Counted from the stretch's first letter, positions 1-9,517 are shown. The stretch: DNA of 64,000 bases from BD2-11 clade cluster bacterium bin43 (GCA_002238605.1 MPMR01000001.1:62001-126000); one strand, 5' to 3'. Notes: generated by a model from the sequence alone, not told the origin. Numbers and translations: made by a program.

Positions 1-1
1 C

Positions 2-445
2 TCGGTGCGCAACGGGGTGCGCGACGCGGTCGCCACGCGCTCGATCAACGAGATCTTCTCGCCGGACCGCGCCGAGCTCGCCGACAACATCGAGGGGGCC
101 ATCCAGAGCAATGCGCAGGATCGCATCCAGGTGGTGCAGGCCTTCGTGCGCGACATCCAGGCCCCGGAGGGCGTGCGCCAGGCCATCGAGGAACGCCAGC
201 AGCGCGAGCAGCAGGTGGCGCAGGAGCGCTTCCAGACCGAGATCATCCAGGAGCGCGCCCGCCAGCAGATCGAGGAAGCGAGAGGTATCGCGGAGGCGCA
301 GCAGATCATCTCCGAGGGGCTGACTCCGGAGTACCTGACCTTCCACTACATCGAGAAGCTGGGCGAGCTGCCCGCGGGCTCGGTGGTATACGTGCCCACC
401 GAGGGCGGGATTCCCCTGATGCGGTCGCTCGGCGGCGGCGGCTAG
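2..445 (+). CDS. SPFH/prohibitin-family membrane protease regulator, C-terminal part (5' truncated by window)
   Basis: The open frame enters from the left edge, so only about 147 C-terminal residues are visible. They show the end of a Band 7 domain (SPDRAELADNIEGAIQ) followed by a charged, Q/E/R-rich helix typical of the coiled coil of SPFH proteins (roughly residues 55-105 of the visible part), then a conserved-looking tail (AQQIISEGLTPEYL, then LPAGSVVYVPTEGG) as in bacterial prohibitin homologues. Family members form membrane-anchored oligomeric rings that modulate membrane proteases such as FtsH. The stop is 6 nt before the next start, so it probably heads or belongs to the same transcript. 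Assignment rests on motif and composition; the N-terminal membrane segment is outside the window. Confidence 0.8.
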   Translation, partial: SVRNGVRDAVATRSINEIFSPDRAELADNIEGAIQSNAQDRIQVVQAFVRDIQAPEGVRQAIEERQQREQQVAQERFQTEIIQERARQQIEEARGIAEAQQIISEGLTPEYLTFHYIEKLGELPAGSVVYVPTEGGIPLMRSLGGGG

Positions 446-451
446 CGCGCG

Positions 452-1642
452 ATGGGGGTCTCCCAGCCGGACGCCGGCGCACCGGGACCCCGGCAGGGCC
501 GCCGGGCGCCCGCGGCAGCCGGAAGGGAGCGCGGGAAAGAGCGCCGACCGCGCCCCGTCCGCGGGCGAACGCGCGCGCCGTGGGGGGTCGCAGCGCTCGG
601 GCTTGCCGCCCTGGCCGCCTCCTGCTCCCCCCTGTACGTCCTGCGCGCGGGATGGGAAGAGGCGCGCATCCTGACGGCCCGCCGGCCGATCGAGGACGTC
701 ATCCTCGACCCGGATACCGACGACAGCACGCGCGGCAAGCTCACCTTCGCCCGACTGGCGCGCGCCTTCGCCATCGAGGAGCTCGGGCTCGACGTCGGCG
801 ACTCCTACACGACCTACACCCGCCTCGACCGCGACACCTTGGCGATGGTGCTCTCCGCGGCCGAAAAGGACCGACTGGCGGCAAGGACCTGGTGGTTCCC
901 CGTGGTGGGCCGGGTTCCCTACCGGGGGTTCTTCGACCTCGACGACGCTCTCGACGAACAGCGCAAGCTGGAGGAGGAGGGGTTCGACACCTGGCTGCGC
1001 CCCACCTCGGCCTTCAGCACGCTGGGGTGGTTCGCGGATCCGCTGATGTCCACCGTCCTGCGCCAGGACGAGATCGGGGTGGTCCAGACCATCCTGCACG
1101 AGGTCTCGCACGCCCACCTCTGGGTGGCGGGAAGCGTCAGCTTCAACGAGAGCTTCGCCACCTTCGTAGGCAATGCGGGCGCGGCCGCATTCTTCTGCGC
1201 CGATTCCGGCGAAATCGAGACCGTACGGTGTACGCGCGCACGTCGGCGCTGGGGCGACGCGATGAAGTTCTCGGTATTCCTGGACGGCCTGGTGGCGGAC
1301 CTGGAACGCGTCTACGACGATGCCGCGCGAACCCGGGAAGAACGCCTCTCGGCGCGTGAACGGGTTTTCGCGGAGGCTCTGGCGCGCTTCACCGCCGAAG
1401 TGCAACCGACCTTCGAAGCGAGCACCTACGCGGGCTTCGTGGACACCCCGCTCAACAACGCCACGCTGCTCGCGCGCATCCGCTATTACCACCGGTTGCC
1501 CGACTTTCAGGCGCTGCTCGACGACCACGACGGTGACCTGAGGACCGCGGTGGCCTGGATCGCGTCACGGGCTCCGGAACTCGCCGATCCGTTCGACGTG
1601 CTGCCGCGCGCTTCCGCGGCATCTACGGATGGAATATCGTAA
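452..1642 (+). CDS. PF10023-like zinc aminopeptidase, lipoprotein
   Basis: This 396-residue protein has a long basic leader, a hydrophobic stretch and a lipobox-like AASC with the cysteine near residue 58, followed by LYVLRAGWEEARIL and RRPIEDVI. That is the usual N-terminal signature of the COG4324/PF10023 predicted aminopeptidase family. The zinc motif HEVSH lies near residues 216-220 and is followed by the family-typical FNESFATFVG block, which would supply the third ligand. It is likely anchored on the periplasmic face and cleaves peptides. It starts 6 nt after the SPFH stop. The ATG at 452 gives an unusually long n-region, but no ATG, GTG or TTG was seen nearer the signal sequence in this frame. 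Confidence 0.82.
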   Translation: MGVSQPDAGAPGPRQGRRAPAAAGRERGKERRPRPVRGRTRAPWGVAALGLAALAASCSPLYVLRAGWEEARILTARRPIEDVILDPDTDDSTRGKLTFARLARAFAIEELGLDVGDSYTTYTRLDRDTLAMVLSAAEKDRLAARTWWFPVVGRVPYRGFFDLDDALDEQRKLEEEGFDTWLRPTSAFSTLGWFADPLMSTVLRQDEIGVVQTILHEVSHAHLWVAGSVSFNESFATFVGNAGAAAFFCADSGEIETVRCTRARRRWGDAMKFSVFLDGLVADLERVYDDAARTREERLSARERVFAEALARFTAEVQPTFEASTYAGFVDTPLNNATLLARIRYYHRLPDFQALLDDHDGDLRTAVAWIASRAPELADPFDVLPRASAASTDGIS

Positions 1643-1648
1643 CTTCTT

Positions 1649-1678
1649 TTGTTTATTTGGGTTATGAAATCATATCTT
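1649..1678 (+). promoter_or_regulatory. candidate sigma70-type promoter for the small lipoprotein
   Basis: TTGTTT at 1649-1654 and TATCTT at 1673-1678 are separated by 18 bp in an AT-rich island right after the aminopeptidase stop. The next start codon (1730) lies about 45 nt downstream of the expected transcription start. Seen by eye only. Confidence 0.35.
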
Positions 1679-1729
1679 CGACGGATGCGGTCGGGAGTCC
1701 TACCTGAACCCTTGACGGAGGCAGGCATC

Positions 1730-2125
1730 ATGCGACGAACCGGAATGAAACTCGCGATGGCATTGTCGCTCATCATGCTTTGCTCGGCGTGCGTCTCCAC
1801 GGGCAGCAGTGATGGAACTCGCCGCGACCCCGACCTGATCCTGGCCGAGGAGCTGGCGGACTATTCCACGATGAGGCTTACCGACGCGATCCGTCAGCTG
1901 CGCCCCCGCTGGATGAGCGTGCGTGGATCGGCCACGGGCAGCGCGGTGCCCGTCGTCATGGATGGCGGGGTTCCGCAGGACTGGGCGATCCTGGACTCGC
2001 TCCGCCCCGACCAGGTGCAGTCGATTCGCTTTCACAGCGCTGCCGACGCCACCATGCGCTGGGGGACAGGCTACCCCAACGGGCTGATCGAGGTCTTGAC
2101 CCTGAGAGGACGGGGAGGCTGGTAG
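1730..2125 (+). CDS. small lipoprotein with a TonB-receptor plug-like domain
   Basis: I chose the ATG at 1730 because a GACGGAGG-like ribosome site precedes it and it gives a short signal peptide ending in the lipobox LCSAC. The mature part of about 110 residues contains a segment reading ILDSLRPDQVQSIRFHSAADA, then WGTGYPNGLIEVLT. This resembles the end of TonB-receptor plug domains (a pattern like sIevLkga.a..yG..ganGvIlitT), but no barrel follows. Stand-alone plug-like lipoproteins of this size recur in Gemmatimonadota, as far as I recall. Function is unknown; a role as an accessory to an outer-membrane transporter is only an inference. Confidence 0.6.
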   Translation: MRRTGMKLAMALSLIMLCSACVSTGSSDGTRRDPDLILAEELADYSTMRLTDAIRQLRPRWMSVRGSATGSAVPVVMDGGVPQDWAILDSLRPDQVQSIRFHSAADATMRWGTGYPNGLIEVLTLRGRGGW

Positions 2126-2252
2126 CGGCGCGTCCGCCCGTCGGCGGCGTTCCCCTTCGGGAGCCGCCATCCAGTCACGGATGACGGCGCCCGGGGACGG
2201 CCCGAGCGGGGTGCCCGCGGAGGTTGCGAGAGGCTTTGCCGGGCGCGAACGT

Positions 2253-4709
2253 ATGGGTATGGAAGACACCCCCACCCACAGCTACTCCCCCTCCCGGGTC
2301 GAAGCGAAGTGGCAGCGAATCTGGGAGGAGCGCGGCGCCAACGCGTTCTCGGCCGAAGAACTGCGCGACTGCGGGTCGCCGTTCTTCAACCTCATGATGT
2401 TCCCCTACCCCTCCGCCGAGGGGCTTCACGTGGGCAACATCTACGCCTTCACCGGCGCCGACATCCACGGGCGCTATCAGCGGCTCCGCGGCCACGACGT
2501 CTTCGAGCCCATCGGCTTCGACGCCTTCGGCATCCACTCCGAGAACTTCGCGCTGAAGCACGGGACCCATCCGATGGACCTGATCCCGGCCAACGTCGCC
2601 AACTTCACGCGCCAGCTGCGCCGTATCGGGGGAATGTTCGACTGGGATCACTCGGTGGACACCACCTCCCCCGACTACTACCGCTGGACCCAGTGGATCT
2701 TTCTGAAGCTGTTCGAGGCCGGGCTCGCCGAGCGAAAGAAGGCGCCCGTCAACTGGTGCCCGTCGTGCATGACCGTGCTGGCCAACGAACAGGTCGAGGA
2801 CGGCCTGTGCGAGCGCTGCGACGCCACCGTCGAACAGCGGGTGATCGCCCAGTGGTTCTTCCGCATCAGCGACTACTCCCAGCGACTGCTCGACAACCTG
2901 GACCACATCGACTGGTCGGAGTCGACGCGCAAGGCGCAGGCGAACTGGATCGGCCGCAGCGAGGGCGCCCGGCTCGTCTTCCCGGTGGCCGGCTCGGACG
3001 AGGTCATCGAGGTCTTCACGACCCGCCCGGACACCATCTTCGGGGCGACCTACATGGTGCTCGCTCCCGAACACCCGCTGGTGGACGGCATCACCGCCCC
3101 CTCCCATCGCGACGACGTGCGCGCGTACATCGACCGCGTGGCCGCCATGGACGTGGTCAGCCGCCAGAAGACGGCCGGCGAGAAGACCGGCGTCTTTACC
3201 GGAGGGCACTGCGTGAACCCCGCCACCGGCGCGGAAATCCCGGTCTGGGTCGCGGACTACGTGCTCGCCGGGTACGGCACCGGGGCGATCATGGCGGTGC
3301 CCGGCCACGACGAGCGCGACTTCGAGTTCGCGAACGAGTTCGGGCTGCCCGTGGTGCGGGTGGTGGCGGGGCCGGAAGACGGTGCCGACACCCCGCTCGA
3401 GGAGGCCTACACCGACAACGCCGCCGGGCGCATGGTCAACTCCGGGCGCTTCGACGGGCTGAGCGTGCCGGAGGGCAAGGCCGCCATCACCGCCGCCCTG
3501 GAAGAGCGGGGGCTGGGCGAGAAGCAGGTCAACTACCAGCTGCGCGACTGGTGCATCTCGCGCCAGCGCTACTGGGGCCCGCCCATCCCCATCGTGTACT
3601 GCCCGGACTGCGGCGCGGTCCCGGTGCCCGAGCGGGAGCTGCCGGTGATCCTGCCCCGCGTCGAGGACTTCAAGCCCGACGACGACGGCGTGAGCCCGCT
3701 CGCGCGCGTGGAGTCGTGGTACAGCGTGGACTGTCCGGCCTGCGGGGGCGTCGCGCGCCGCGAGACCGACGTCTCCGACACCTTCCTGGACAGCTCCTGG
3801 TACTTCCTGCGCTATCCGTCGGTGGGACGCGACGACATCGCCTTCGACCCGGACATCACCCGGCGCTGGCTCCCGGTGGACAGCTACATCGGCGGCAACG
3901 AGCACGCGGTGCTGCACCTGATGTACGCGCGCTTCATCACCATGGCGCTGCACGACATGGGGCTGCTGGACTTCGAGGAACCCTTCAGCCGCTTCCGCGC
4001 CCACGGCATCATCGTCAAGGACGGGCGCAAGATGTCGAAGACCCGCGGCAACGTGGTCACGCCCGATCCGGTCATCGAGGAGTTCGGCGCCGACACCTTC
4101 CGCCTGTACCTGATGTTCCTGGGGCCCTTCACCGAGGGCGGGGACTACCGCGACGACGGCATCCGGGGACCGCTGGGCTTCCTGAGGAGGCTCTGGGACG
4201 CCGTGCTGCGCGCCGCGGACAACGACGCCGATCCCGATCCCCGGCTGGAAGGGCGGCTGCATCGCACCATCGAACAGGTGACGCGCCAGATCGCGGATCT
4301 CCAGTACAACACCTGCATCTCGGGGATGATGGAGTACCTGAACGCGGTGCGCGCGGGGGGACGGACACCGGCGCGGGCCGAGATCGAGCCCGTCGTGCTC
4401 ATGGTGGCGCCCTTCGCGCCGCACATCGCCGAGGAGCTGTGGGAGCGGCTCGGACACGAGGGCGGCCTGTTCGGGCGCGCCCGCTGGCCCGAATACGACC
4501 CGGAAAAGGCCAGGCGGCGCATCGTGAAGTTGGCGGTTCAGGTCAACGGCAAGGTGCGCGGCACCATCGAGGGTCCTTCGGAGATGAGCCAGGAGGATGC
4601 GGTGGCGCTCGCGCGCGAGCAGGAGAACGTCGCGCGCTTCCTCCGGAACGGGAGCGTACGACGGGTGATCTACGTGCCGGGGCGGCTGATCAACCTGGTG
4701 GTCGGGTGA
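2253..4709 (+). CDS. leuS: leucyl-tRNA synthetase
   Basis: This class I aminoacyl-tRNA synthetase charges tRNA(Leu) in the cytoplasm. In order it shows the N-terminal SRVEAKWQRIWEE, an active-site HIGH-type motif written HVGN (after PYPSAEGL), a zinc-binding pair CPSC and CERC, the CP1 editing domain with TTRPDTIFGATY and GYGTGAIMAVPGHDERDFEF, the KMSKS loop written KMSKTRGN, and the C-terminal VQVNGKVRGTI. About 818 residues is normal for bacterial LeuRS. ATG at 2253 or 2259 fits the family N-terminus better than an ATG 72 nt upstream at 2181. The motif HVGN instead of HVGH and the stretch FGIHSENFALKHGTHP instead of the usual FGLPAEQYAI form mark a divergent LeuRS subtype. Confidence 0.95.
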   Translation: MGMEDTPTHSYSPSRVEAKWQRIWEERGANAFSAEELRDCGSPFFNLMMFPYPSAEGLHVGNIYAFTGADIHGRYQRLRGHDVFEPIGFDAFGIHSENFALKHGTHPMDLIPANVANFTRQLRRIGGMFDWDHSVDTTSPDYYRWTQWIFLKLFEAGLAERKKAPVNWCPSCMTVLANEQVEDGLCERCDATVEQRVIAQWFFRISDYSQRLLDNLDHIDWSESTRKAQANWIGRSEGARLVFPVAGSDEVIEVFTTRPDTIFGATYMVLAPEHPLVDGITAPSHRDDVRAYIDRVAAMDVVSRQKTAGEKTGVFTGGHCVNPATGAEIPVWVADYVLAGYGTGAIMAVPGHDERDFEFANEFGLPVVRVVAGPEDGADTPLEEAYTDNAAGRMVNSGRFDGLSVPEGKAAITAALEERGLGEKQVNYQLRDWCISRQRYWGPPIPIVYCPDCGAVPVPERELPVILPRVEDFKPDDDGVSPLARVESWYSVDCPACGGVARRETDVSDTFLDSSWYFLRYPSVGRDDIAFDPDITRRWLPVDSYIGGNEHAVLHLMYARFITMALHDMGLLDFEEPFSRFRAHGIIVKDGRKMSKTRGNVVTPDPVIEEFGADTFRLYLMFLGPFTEGGDYRDDGIRGPLGFLRRLWDAVLRAADNDADPDPRLEGRLHRTIEQVTRQIADLQYNTCISGMMEYLNAVRAGGRTPARAEIEPVVLMVAPFAPHIAEELWERLGHEGGLFGRARWPEYDPEKARRRIVKLAVQVNGKVRGTIEGPSEMSQEDAVALAREQENVARFLRNGSVRRVIYVPGRLINLVVG

Positions 4710-4873
4710 GGTTGGTTCCCCGGTACACCGCGCCGGCGTACTGCGCCCGCTCCAGCCCCGTTCTTTCCCGCCACGCGAGCGGTAGCCGCTGCTCCGCCCG
4801 TTCGCGCGCGCCACGCCCGCGTGCTGCGAACTGTATGCGCCGCCTTCACTTATCGCGGCGTCGGGATTCGCGA

Positions 4874-4909
4874 TTACACAATTTACGTAATTTACGCATT
4901 TTGCGTATT
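4874..4909. repeat. 9-bp tandem array, TTACGTAAT-like (4 units)
   Basis: In the 266-bp gap between leuS and tkt, four successive 9-mers read TTACACAAT, TTACGTAAT, TTACGCATT and TTGCGTATT with no spacers. This AT-rich patch stands out sharply from the GC-rich surroundings. The unit contains the palindrome TTACGTAA. A second array with the same unit lies at 40116-40142. I see no gene in the rest of this gap. Confidence 0.7.
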
Positions 4910-4975
4910 TCCGTCGCTTGTCCCTGCCCGCCGTCTCGTCCCTGCCCCGCTCCCGCACCCTGAGGAAAGGCTGAA

Positions 4976-7018
4976 ATGCCCGCTTCCCCGCTTCCGGACG
5001 CCGCACTTTCGCGCCTGGCGATTGACGCCGTGCGCGTGCTCTCGATGGACGCCGTGCAGAAGGCCAACTCCGGGCATCCGGGGGCACCGATGGGGCTGGC
5101 GCCGGTGGGATATCTGCTCTGGACCCGACACCTGCGCCACAACCCGGCGAACCCGGAGTGGAGCAACCGGGACCGCTTCGTGCTCTCGGCCGGGCACGCG
5201 TCGATGCTCATCTATTCGCTGCTGCATCTGACCGGATACGATCTGCCGCTGGAGGAGATCCGGAGTTTCCGGCAGTGGGCATCGCGCACGCCCGGGCACC
5301 CCGAGTACGGGCACACGGCGGGGGTGGAGACCACGACGGGGCCGCTGGGTCAGGGGGTCGCCAATTCCGTGGGGATGGCGCTGGCGGAGCGCTGGCTGGC
5401 GCACCGGTTCAACCGGCCCGGGCACGCGGTGGTGGATCACCACACCTGGGCGCTCTGCTCGGACGGCGACCTGATGGAGGGGATCTCGCACGAGGCGGCC
5501 GAGTTCGCCGGCCATCAGCGGCTGGGCAAGCTGAACTGGGTGTTCGACGACAACCGCATCACCATCGATGGCGGGACGGATCTCTCGTGCTCCACCGACC
5601 ACGAACAGCGCTTCCGCGCCTACGGGTGGGACGTGCGCCGGGTGGAGGACGGCACCGACCTGGCCGCACTGGACACGGCGCTGGCGGGGGCGCGGGCAGA
5701 GGTGGAGCGGCCCTCGCTGGTGGTCGTGCGCACCACCATCGGGTACGGGAGCCCGGCCAAGGCGGGGTCGTCGAGCGCGCATGGGGCGCCGCTGGGGGTG
5801 GAGGAGGTGGATGCCACCAAGCGCAACCTGGGCTACCCCTCCCGCGACCCCTTCCACGTGGAGGCGGAAGCGCTGGCGCACTGGCGGGAGACGGCGGGGC
5901 GGGGGGCGGGGCTGGAGGAGGTATGGCGGAGGCGGTGGGCGGCCTACCGGGCGGAGCATCCCGCGGCGGCCGAAGAGCTCCGCGCCGCCTTGGCGGGCGA
6001 GCTGCCGGCCGGCTGGGACGCGGACATTCCCGACCTGAGCGCGCCGCCGAAACCGCTTGCGACCCGGGTGTACTCCGGGCAGGTGCTCCAGGGGCTGGGC
6101 AGGCGCATCCCCAACCTGTTGGGCGGCTCGGCCGACCTGGCGGGATCGAACAAGACGACCTTGCCGTGGGAGGAGAACCTGCTGCCCGGGACGCCGGGCG
6201 GGCGCACGATGCATTTCGGCGTCCGCGAGCACGCCATGGGGGGCATCCTGAACGGGATGGCGCTGCACGGAGGCGTCCGCCCGTACGGAGGCACCTTCCT
6301 CATCTTCTCGGACTACATGCGCCCCTCGATCCGACTGGCGGCGCTCATGCATATTCCGGCCACCTACGTGTTCACCCACGACAGCATCGGGGTCGGTGAG
6401 GACGGCCCCACCCACCAGCCCATCGAGCAGCTGGTGTCGCTGCGCGCCATCCCGGGCGTGTTGGACCTGCGCCCCGGCGACGGGCCCGAGACGGCGGAAG
6501 CGTGGCGGGCGGCGCTCGCGTACACCGACGGGCCCAGCTTTCTGGCGCTCACCCGCCAGGCGGTGGCGATCATCGACCGGAGCGTGGCCGCCCCCGCGAC
6601 CGGCCTGCACCGGGGCGGCTACGTCCTTCTGGAAGCGGACGGCGGGGACCCGGAAGTGATCCTTATCGCGAGCGGCTCGGAGGTCGGCGTGGCCGTGCAG
6701 GCGCGCGCCACGCTGCAGGCGGAGGGGGTGCCGACCCGGGTGGTGTCCCTGCCCAGCTGGTTCCTCTTCTCCCGCCAACCGCAGCGCTACCGCGACGAGG
6801 TGCTTCCCCCGAGCGTCACGGCTCGCGTGTCGGTGGAAGCCGGGACCACGGCCGGATGGACCCGCTGGACCGGCGACCGGGGCGCTTCAGTCGGCATCGA
6901 CCACTTCGGGGCGTCCGCCCCGGGCGCGGTGCTCTTCGAGCAGTTCGGGATCACCGCGGAGGCGGTGGTGGCCAGGGCGCGCCCGCTGGCGAGGGTGCCG
7001 CAGCCGGTCCGGGGATAG
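4976..7018 (+). CDS. tkt: transketolase
   Basis: A 680-residue thiamine-diphosphate enzyme of the non-oxidative pentose phosphate pathway, moving two-carbon ketol units between sugar phosphates. Visible signatures are [13 protein letters not shown] near the N-terminus, [14 protein letters not shown], the ThDP motif beginning GDGDLMEG-like (seen as [19 protein letters not shown]) and ending near DDN, the pyrimidine-domain block [18 protein letters not shown], and [20 protein letters not shown]. Length is typical. The start has a good ribosome site (GAGGAAAGG, about 5 nt before ATG). It lies 266 bp after leuS, so independent transcription is possible. Confidence 0.96.
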   Translation: MPASPLPDAALSRLAIDAVRVLSMDAVQKANSGHPGAPMGLAPVGYLLWTRHLRHNPANPEWSNRDRFVLSAGHASMLIYSLLHLTGYDLPLEEIRSFRQWASRTPGHPEYGHTAGVETTTGPLGQGVANSVGMALAERWLAHRFNRPGHAVVDHHTWALCSDGDLMEGISHEAAEFAGHQRLGKLNWVFDDNRITIDGGTDLSCSTDHEQRFRAYGWDVRRVEDGTDLAALDTALAGARAEVERPSLVVVRTTIGYGSPAKAGSSSAHGAPLGVEEVDATKRNLGYPSRDPFHVEAEALAHWRETAGRGAGLEEVWRRRWAAYRAEHPAAAEELRAALAGELPAGWDADIPDLSAPPKPLATRVYSGQVLQGLGRRIPNLLGGSADLAGSNKTTLPWEENLLPGTPGGRTMHFGVREHAMGGILNGMALHGGVRPYGGTFLIFSDYMRPSIRLAALMHIPATYVFTHDSIGVGEDGPTHQPIEQLVSLRAIPGVLDLRPGDGPETAEAWRAALAYTDGPSFLALTRQAVAIIDRSVAAPATGLHRGGYVLLEADGGDPEVILIASGSEVGVAVQARATLQAEGVPTRVVSLPSWFLFSRQPQRYRDEVLPPSVTARVSVEAGTTAGWTRWTGDRGASVGIDHFGASAPGAVLFEQFGITAEAVVARARPLARVPQPVRG

Positions 7019-7245
7019 CCGTCAGGGTCGCTCCGGCGGCCGACGAACGCGGGTATCACGCGGTTCAGCTCTCGGGGCACGGAGCGCTGGAGCTGGGGCA
7101 TTGCCTGAAGCCGGGTCCGCCTCGGAGTCTCCACCTGACGACATCGGAATCGTGGTTTGCAACACGTGAGAGGACGATAGCCCTGCCGTCGATCCCGACC
7201 GAGAACAATACCCCTTCTTCGTCGGTTTCCCAGATGAGAGAAAGC

Positions 7246-8094
7246 TCAAGCGAGAACGCCTTCCCTTCCCGACCCGTCTCGAATCGACTCTCCCTTCGCG
7301 GCCCGAATCGCCAACCCGAGCGACCACAGAACATTCTCCAGCATGAACCCTGCGAGCGGCTCCATCCGGCCCACATCAGCATTCTGAAGCGCCCCGATGT
7401 AGCGGTCCCGATCGGCACTCTTGATCACCATGGGCGGCAGGCCGGATCTCAGCAGGACGTAGTTGGTGAGCAGCCGCGCGGTGCGACCGTTGCCATCATC
7501 GAACGGGTGAATCCGCAGGAAGCTCCAGTGCGATTCGGCAAGAAACAGAGGTAACCGAGACTCACTCAACGCCGAATCGCCCAAATCGAGCCGAAAGTCA
7601 CTGATCCACGCCTGCATGAGCGCCGGCGTCTCCTCCGGCTCCGCGAATCGATGTAGTTCTCCGGTCGCAGTTCGCACGTGGTTCGGCTGCGTCTTGTACT
7701 CTCCCGGAACGATCCGCTTCCGGGTCTGCTGCCCGTCCGGAGTCTGCGCGATGTGCCAGAATGGCTCTTTCAGAAGAATCTTGTTCAGATCCCGGATGTC
7801 GCCCTCACCCAGAACGCGCTCGGCACTCGCCAGATTGCGGGTGTGGTCGACCGAAGCATCGTGTGCCTTCATCTCCTCGTAGTGCCGCATTGGATGCCCG
7901 CCAGCCGTTCGGCCATGGATGAGCAGCAACTCGGTCTCGTAGTAGGAAAGCGTATTCCCCTCGATGTGGTTGCTGTTGTAGTTCCACTCGAGGCGCAGCT
8001 TCCGCCACAGCCGCTCGTCATCTTCCTCCCGCATGGTTGCCCGGCGTTCCCGCCATTCCGAGATCGCCGCCGCGAGTGCCTCCGAGTCCATCAT
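7246..8094 (-). CDS. Fic-domain protein, class II (N-terminal inhibitory helix)
   Basis: This protein of about 282 residues carries the full Fic catalytic motif HPFDDGNGRTAR, which transfers AMP (or another phosphate-containing group) from a nucleotide to a target hydroxyl. An N-terminal SNHIEGN matches the (S/T)xxxE(G/N) inhibitory motif, placing it in class II, where the glutamate blocks productive ATP binding in the resting state. Upstream of Fic the sequence YYETELLLIHG matches the usual Fic_N region. A GGGGAGG ribosome site sits directly before two adjacent ATG codons (8094 and 8091), so either could start translation. It follows the DUF4143 ATPase by 109 bp on the same strand. The target is unknown. 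Confidence 0.9.
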   Translation of the reverse strand: MMDSEALAAAISEWRERRATMREEDDERLWRKLRLEWNYNSNHIEGNTLSYYETELLLIHGRTAGGHPMRHYEEMKAHDASVDHTRNLASAERVLGEGDIRDLNKILLKEPFWHIAQTPDGQQTRKRIVPGEYKTQPNHVRTATGELHRFAEPEETPALMQAWISDFRLDLGDSALSESRLPLFLAESHWSFLRIHPFDDGNGRTARLLTNYVLLRSGLPPMVIKSADRDRYIGALQNADVGRMEPLAGFMLENVLWSLGLAIRAAKGESIRDGSGREGVLA

Positions 8095-8203
8095 CCTCCC
8101 CTGCATGTTCCGCTGGCACCTGCCCGCCAGGCTCGTAGACCGCAGACCGTAAGGTACCGCGATTTGCCTACCTTGCCGCCCGGGTTCCACGCCCTGCACG
8201 CCC

Positions 8204-9481
8204 TCACGGCCCCAGCGCCCCCACCGGAATCACGGCCACGCCATCGGGCCGCTGGTAGCCATATCCGCTGCCGACGATGACGGCGAGTGCTGCCGGTTCA
8301 CCGCTACGGGTCGTGTCCACACGATTCCCGAACTTGAGAAGCGCGGCTGCCGCTTCGTCGATTCGTCCCTGGCCCAGCTTCACTTCGAACGCGGCCCATC
8401 GGCCGGGACCGGCATCCACGATCGCGTCCACTTCGAGGCCCGTGTTGTCACGATAGTGGTATACGCGCCCGCCCATCGCCTGAGCGTACACGCGCAGGTC
8501 TCGAACGACCATGGACTCGAAGAGAAAACCGAACCACGGGATGTCCTTCATGAGGTTCCCGGGTCCGGCATTCAGCGCCGCCGTCGCGAGGGATGGATCC
8601 GTGAAGTGTCGTTTCGGGGAGCGTCTGAGGCGTGATCGGGACCGAAGATGAGGGGCCCACGGTGGCTGCTGCTCAACCACCATGAGGCGTTCGAGCGCTG
8701 CGAGGTAGGAACGGGCAGTCTCCTTCGTGAGCGAATGGTCGGTGCCGCCTGCATCTCTCGCCATGGTCGCGACCGACGTGCAGGTAGCCGTGTTTCGCGC
8801 CAGCGTCTGGAGGAACCGGCCAACTCTCGCCGGATCCCTCACGATCCCGTCCACCCGCCTGATGTCCACCCGGCGGATTTCGTCCAGGTAGTCGCGGTTG
8901 GCCAGCAATGCGCCTTCCTCGGCCTTCCGGCGAAAATGCCCGGGCCAGCCACCGACGCAAATCAGCGTGGCCAAGTCCCGAAGGGGCAGGTCGTGAACCA
9001 GGCTGGGTACGGGCTCTCCGTCGAGGATTCGCTTCAAGGAGACCTGTCCCGTTGCGCGCCCGAGCTCGAACAGCGACATGGGACGGAGCCGAAGGCGGCT
9101 CATCCGGCCGGCTCCCGTATGCCGCGGGATGTCATCGGGTGGAACGGCTGAGCCGGTGAGGATGAAGTGGCCCAAGCCCGGGCGATCATCGACGGCGCGT
9201 CGCACGTAGTTCCAGATGTCGGGCTCGGCCTGCCACTCATCGATCAATCGCGGAGTCGCTCCTTCCAGGAGCAACCTCGGGTCGACAGCCATGGTCTGGG
9301 GCACGGCCGGATCGGCATCCATGAGCACTTCGCTCGCCGCCGCCTGCCGGGCCGTCGTGGTCTTGCCGCAGACCCTCGGCCCCTCGATCACGACAGCTCC
9401 CGCTGCCGCGAGCCTTTCGGTCAATTCACGGTCAGCAATGCGGGGACGATAGCCTGACACGGATGTGGGATCGGGTGTCAT
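8204..9481 (-). CDS. AAA-family ATPase with DUF4143-type C-terminal domain
   Basis: About 425 residues. A Walker A motif (GPRVCGKT, residues 34-41) is followed by a Walker B-like LIDEWQ and the sensor segment ILTGSAV; the second half has the MSLFELG signature and a C-terminal nuclease-fold-like block (YHYRDNTGLEVDAIVD, then AFEVKLG) typical of DUF4143 ATPases (COG1373). That block resembles a PD-(D/E)xK core, with D, E and K present. The ATG at 9481 is preferred to a TTG 36 nt upstream because it sits 7 nt after a -10-like CATACT, so the mRNA may be leaderless. Cellular role in this family is poorly known. A decayed paralogue lies at 29171-30323. Confidence 0.85.
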   Translation of the reverse strand: MTPDPTSVSGYRPRIADRELTERLAAAGAVVIEGPRVCGKTTTARQAAASEVLMDADPAVPQTMAVDPRLLLEGATPRLIDEWQAEPDIWNYVRRAVDDRPGLGHFILTGSAVPPDDIPRHTGAGRMSRLRLRPMSLFELGRATGQVSLKRILDGEPVPSLVHDLPLRDLATLICVGGWPGHFRRKAEEGALLANRDYLDEIRRVDIRRVDGIVRDPARVGRFLQTLARNTATCTSVATMARDAGGTDHSLTKETARSYLAALERLMVVEQQPPWAPHLRSRSRLRRSPKRHFTDPSLATAALNAGPGNLMKDIPWFGFLFESMVVRDLRVYAQAMGGRVYHYRDNTGLEVDAIVDAGPGRWAAFEVKLGQGRIDEAAAALLKFGNRVDTTRSGEPAALAVIVGSGYGYQRPDGVAVIPVGALGP

Positions 9482-9488
9482 GTAGGGG

Positions 9489-9517
9489 AGTATGGCAGAT
9501 CGCGCGTGGTTTTGCAA
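9489..9517 (-). promoter_or_regulatory. promoter for the DUF4143 ATPase, built into the TTGCAA array
   Basis: Read on the minus strand, TTGCAA (9517-9512) is followed after exactly 17 bp by CATACT (9494-9489), then 7 nt and the ATG at 9481. The -35 hexamer is the core of the gene-proximal repeat of the 23-bp array, so anything binding the repeats would compete with RNA polymerase. Confidence 0.5.

Noticed and set aside
2175-5087. Long open frame antisense to leuS
   Set aside because: Shadow of a conserved synthetase gene; no start signal or domain.
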